Assembly (NCBI GenBank): GCA_031283505.1
Contig: JAITBO010000138.1
Location: 1 to 9,074 of the forward strand
Length of the DNA stretch: 9,074 nucleotides
Direction: 5' to 3'
From: Treponema sp.
Lineage (GTDB): Bacteria; Spirochaetota; Spirochaetia; Treponematales; Breznakiellaceae
Of the stretch, positions 6,812 through 9,074 are shown piece by piece. Under the pieces are notes generated by a model. The model saw nothing but the letters and a program-made list of their open reading frames with translations. It ran no database searches and was not told the DNA's origin. Numbering within the stretch: the first letter of the stretch is position 1; the number at the start of each line of letters is the position of its first letter. Both the position numbers and the translations under genes were made by a program.

Positions 6812-6817
6812 CTCCCT
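6812..6817 (-). promoter_or_regulatory. Ribosome-binding site deciding a GTG start
   Basis: Minus-strand AGGGAG lies 6 bases before the GTG at 6805 and overlaps the flhG TAG stop. It supports a GTG start for the 270-residue membrane protein rather than the TTG at 6859, which would lie inside flhG. Confidence 0.65.
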
Positions 6818-7703
6818 ACAGGGCGGCGCGGCCAAAGAAGCGCTTGAGCATATTTCCAAAACCTCCGCTTTCCCGGGTATCGTTCTTTTCCATCCGGCCT
6901 ACGATGTGCTGGATGCATTGGGACGCTTTACATTTGGGATCTATCACCATAAAGGGCTTCTGCTGGATGACCGCCTGGGACACCATGGTGTCATCGTAGA
7001 TAAAGCCCAAATATTCCACCTTGAGATTTAAAAACTGACCGACTATGCCGGTCATCCGGTCCGCTACCTTCTTTGCGTCCGCGACGGATTTAACCCGGTT
7101 GACCACCAGTTTGAGTCCCATGTTGAGGCTGTCTATCTCGGTGGCGATGATCTTGATGATACCGTAGGCGTCGGTAATGGCAGTGGGTTCCGGCGTAGTG
7201 ATGATCACCGCATCGTCCGCGGCGGCGATAAAGTCCAGAACATTGTCGGAAACTCCGGCGCTGGTGTCTATGATGATAATATCCGCGTTGGAAAGGGTCT
7301 CAAGCTCATCGATGAATTCCTGCCGTTCCTCTTCGTTCAGGTTGGCAATTTTGGAAAACCCGGAGGCCCCGGCCACTATGGAAATGCCGTATTCGGTATC
7401 CACCATGATCTCCCGCATGGTTTTCTGTTTACGGATCACATGGTAAAGGTTAAATTTGGGGATCAGGTTCAACATGACATTCACATTGGCAAGTCCCAAA
7501 TCCGCGTCCATGACTACTACCTTTTTGCCCAGCCGGGCGTAAGCCAGGGCCATGTTCACCGACACGTTAGTCTTGCCGACGCCGCCCTTGCCGCTCGTGA
7601 TGGTAATAATCCTGGTTTTTTTCCCGTTCTGGGGAAAGGCAGGTTTTTCGAGAGCTTTCTTATTCCGCATCATTTCCCGTAATTTTTCAGCCTGATCTGC
7701 CAT
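6816..7703 (-). CDS. flhG: FlhG (YlxH/FleN), MinD-like ATPase for flagellar number
   Basis: A 295-residue ParA/MinD-family ATPase. FlhG controls flagellar number and placement, in part by stimulating the FlhF GTPase through a short N-terminal DQA-containing segment. Here the protein starts MADQAEKLRE, which fits that segment. It continues with the deviant Walker A motif SGKGGVGKT (37-45), the Walker A' region DADLGLANV (66-74), and a switch II region DTSAGVS (146-152). The last residues, GNMLKRFFGRAAL, resemble the amphipathic membrane-targeting helix of MinD proteins. The frame is open further upstream to a TTG at 7757, which would overlap flhF by 53 bases and add 18 residues. I prefer the ATG at 7703 because it gives the DQA start and has GGAG 8 bases upstream. 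The gene sits directly after flhF and before an unassigned membrane protein. Identity is firm and the start fairly firm. Confidence 0.95.
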   Translation of the reverse strand: MADQAEKLREMMRNKKALEKPAFPQNGKKTRIITITSGKGGVGKTNVSVNMALAYARLGKKVVVMDADLGLANVNVMLNLIPKFNLYHVIRKQKTMREIMVDTEYGISIVAGASGFSKIANLNEEERQEFIDELETLSNADIIIIDTSAGVSDNVLDFIAAADDAVIITTPEPTAITDAYGIIKIIATEIDSLNMGLKLVVNRVKSVADAKKVADRMTGIVGQFLNLKVEYLGFIYDDTMVSQAVIQQKPFMVIDPKCKASQCIQHIVGRMEKNDTRESGGFGNMLKRFFGRAAL

Positions 7704-7704
7704 A

Positions 7705-8988
7705 TTATACGCTCCATTGTATAAGATCTGTTTTTTTGCCGGGAAACCGTTCTTCAATCCTGGCCCGGTTTATCTTAAATCCTTCAAGGTTGATTAAGAA
7801 GCGGCTCACATCCGCCTTTTGAATGTCTTTGGGAACCTGCTGGCCTTCGGTAATAAAGGACACGCTCTTACCCCGATCCGAAAGAGCGCTGATCACGTTC
7901 CCCAGCCTGATGGTTTCGTCCATTTTGGTCACGATTACCGAACGATACGCAAAGGGTTCGTACTGCATGAGGATTTCCAATATGTCGCAGGACTTGGTAA
8001 CAGCCGCCACCGCCAGATGGAACTCCGCAGAAGAACCGCAGGCATCAAGGAGCTGCTTCATTTCAGCAAGTTCGACGGCGGCCCGGGGACTTTTGCCTAT
8101 GGTGTCAATGAGAATAAGGTCCGTGTCCTCCGAATTGAGGGCTATCACCTGTTTAAGGTCCCGATAGTTTGTTACGCTATAGACGGGAATCTTCATAATA
8201 TCGCCGTACTTTTCGATCTGATAGGAAGCGCCGATACGGTAATTATCGATAGTAACAAGGCATACCGAAAGAGGGCGGCGGCCCGCGAAACCGGTGCCGT
8301 AGATTGCCGCAAGTTTGGCGATAGTAGTGGTTTTTCCCACTCCGGTCGGCCCCACCAACGTCATGATCCGGGGACGGCGGCGGCGCTTTTCTTCTTCTTC
8401 ATAGATACGGATGCTTTCGCCTATCCACTCCGCCACTGCATCCTGGAGGGCGTCGAAATCTTCCAGGGCGTCCAGGGAGAATTCCTTCCGCATCCGCTCT
8501 ATGATGTTTCCCGTGTAATGAGGAGTAAAATCATTTTGATGCAGTATTTCTCTGATACGGGTTATGGAGGGATGATCCGCCGCAGAAGCAGAAGGCGCCG
8601 CCATGTTTCCGGCCTGAATTTTCTCCTTGATGGTTCTGACTTCGCTCAGTACCACCTGAAGGGTAGACTCAACTTTAGGATTGACGGACGCGAGGATTTT
8701 CTTCTTTTCCGTCTCAAAATCCATCGGAGAACGGGGTTCCGCCTTGGGCAGGGCTTCAGATCGGGGGACAGTTCCGGAATGGGAAAAGGTCCCGCTTTCG
8801 GAGGCATTTCTTCCAAAATCATAGGCAACAACCCCCGAAATTTCCACCCCTTCCCGGGAAAAAAATCCAAGAAATCCCCCCATCCGAATGGTTTTTTGCA
8901 CTAAAATGTTGGCCCGGTTCCCGTACTTTTTCCGGATCTTATCTATGCAATCGGAATAAGTACGAGCTTGTTCGGTAAAATATTCCAT
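7705..8988 (-). CDS. flhF: FlhF, SRP-type GTPase for flagellar placement
   Basis: This 427-residue protein is an SRP-family GTPase of the FlhF type. FlhF proteins recruit early flagellar components to the site of assembly and work with FlhG. The N-terminal 55 residues start MEYFTEQ and include GGFLGFFSREGVEI (37-50). A low-conservation linker (about 55-140) leads into a helical N domain (about 140-200) and a run of charged residues (EEEEKRRRR). The GTPase motifs follow: P-loop GPTGVGKT (213-220), DNYRIGA (248-254), G3 as DTIGKS (295-300, usually DTAGR), TKMD (354-357), and the closing EGQQVP segment near 381. Start: ATG preceded by AAAGGAG with a 5-base spacer, lying in the 12-base gap after flhA. 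The stop is one base from the flhG ATG, so the two are probably translationally coupled. Length is normal for FlhF. The assignment is firm; the linker and altered G3 are the oddities. Confidence 0.96.
   Translation of the reverse strand: MEYFTEQARTYSDCIDKIRKKYGNRANILVQKTIRMGGFLGFFSREGVEISGVVAYDFGRNASESGTFSHSGTVPRSEALPKAEPRSPMDFETEKKKILASVNPKVESTLQVVLSEVRTIKEKIQAGNMAAPSASAADHPSITRIREILHQNDFTPHYTGNIIERMRKEFSLDALEDFDALQDAVAEWIGESIRIYEEEEKRRRRPRIMTLVGPTGVGKTTTIAKLAAIYGTGFAGRRPLSVCLVTIDNYRIGASYQIEKYGDIMKIPVYSVTNYRDLKQVIALNSEDTDLILIDTIGKSPRAAVELAEMKQLLDACGSSAEFHLAVAAVTKSCDILEILMQYEPFAYRSVIVTKMDETIRLGNVISALSDRGKSVSFITEGQQVPKDIQKADVSRFLINLEGFKINRARIEERFPGKKTDLIQWSV
7712..7715 (-). promoter_or_regulatory. 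Ribosome-binding site deciding the flhG start
   Basis: Minus-strand GGAG lies 8 bases before the ATG at 7703, within the 3' end of flhF. It favours this ATG over the upstream in-frame TTG at 7757. Confidence 0.6.
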
Positions 8989-9000
8989 CCCGTCTCCTTT

Positions 9001-9074
9001 TTATTCAAGCCGTATTTCGCCCACAGCTTCCAGAGTAATATCGCTCACTATCTCGGGCACCGAAAGAACCGTCA
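9001..9074 (-). CDS. flhA: FlhA, flagellar export gate protein (C-terminal end only)
   Basis: Only the last 23 codons and a TAA stop lie in the window; the gene continues past the right edge. The visible tail begins TVLSVPEIVSDITLEAVGEI and ends RLE. It matches the usual end of FlhA, where a VLS-x-x-E-I/V segment is followed by a short beta strand ending in a V-G-x-I/V pattern. FlhA is the integral membrane export-gate component of the flagellar type III secretion system, and its cytoplasmic C-terminal domain docks chaperone-substrate complexes. The assignment rests on this short match plus context: flhF follows 12 bases downstream, as in many flagellar operons. An unrelated protein ending cannot be excluded from 23 residues alone, but the combination makes FlhA by far the best reading. 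Confidence 0.8.
   Translation of the reverse strand, partial: TVLSVPEIVSDITLEAVGEIRLE

Noticed and set aside
7819..8904. Long plus-strand open frame of 361 codons opposite flhF
   Set aside because: It is antisense to a firmly identified FlhF, has no recognisable motif and no plausible start context.

Overview
The window reads as a chromosomal segment of a spirochaete, most likely a Treponema with roughly balanced base composition (termite-gut treponemes are the type I have in mind). The main reason is the gene order flhA-flhF-flhG-(membrane protein)-fliA/whiG-fapA, together with a FapA and a FlhF whose N-termini look spirochaetal. The species assignment is inference from gene content, not from a database match.

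All convincing genes lie on the minus strand, so the window reads right to left. At the right edge are the last 23 codons of flhA (9001-9074). Then follow flhF (7705-8988), flhG with a start moved to 7703, an unrecognised two-helix membrane protein whose start I place at a GTG at 6805, the flagellar sigma factor fliA/whiG (5171-5983), fapA with an N-terminal Jag-like domain (3202-5166), an unrecognised 112-residue protein (2883-3221), and a single-helix, coiled-coil protein with a small C-terminal helical motif (2217-2873). Gaps between these genes are 1 to 12 bases, or a 20-base overlap, so they look like the distal part of one long flagellar operon.

After a 164-base gap with a good promoter comes a monocistronic adenine deaminase gene, ade (316-2052), a purine-salvage enzyme with no evident link to motility. 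The first 315 bases hold no confident gene. They contain a possible start of another minus-strand gene running off the left edge, interrupted by a frame change at a run of eight A, a 9-base inverted repeat, and a lone plus-strand promoter-like sequence.

The flagellar genes fit together as follows. FlhA is the export gate. FlhF (an SRP-type GTPase) and FlhG (a MinD-type ATPase) set flagellar position and number. FliA/WhiG directs late flagellar transcription. FapA and the three unassigned proteins probably assist assembly, placement or regulation. The most interesting material is the set of three unassigned operon members, one of which resembles SwrB/DUF2802-type flagellar accessory proteins in layout and position, and the GF-GFF signature found in both FlhF and FapA.
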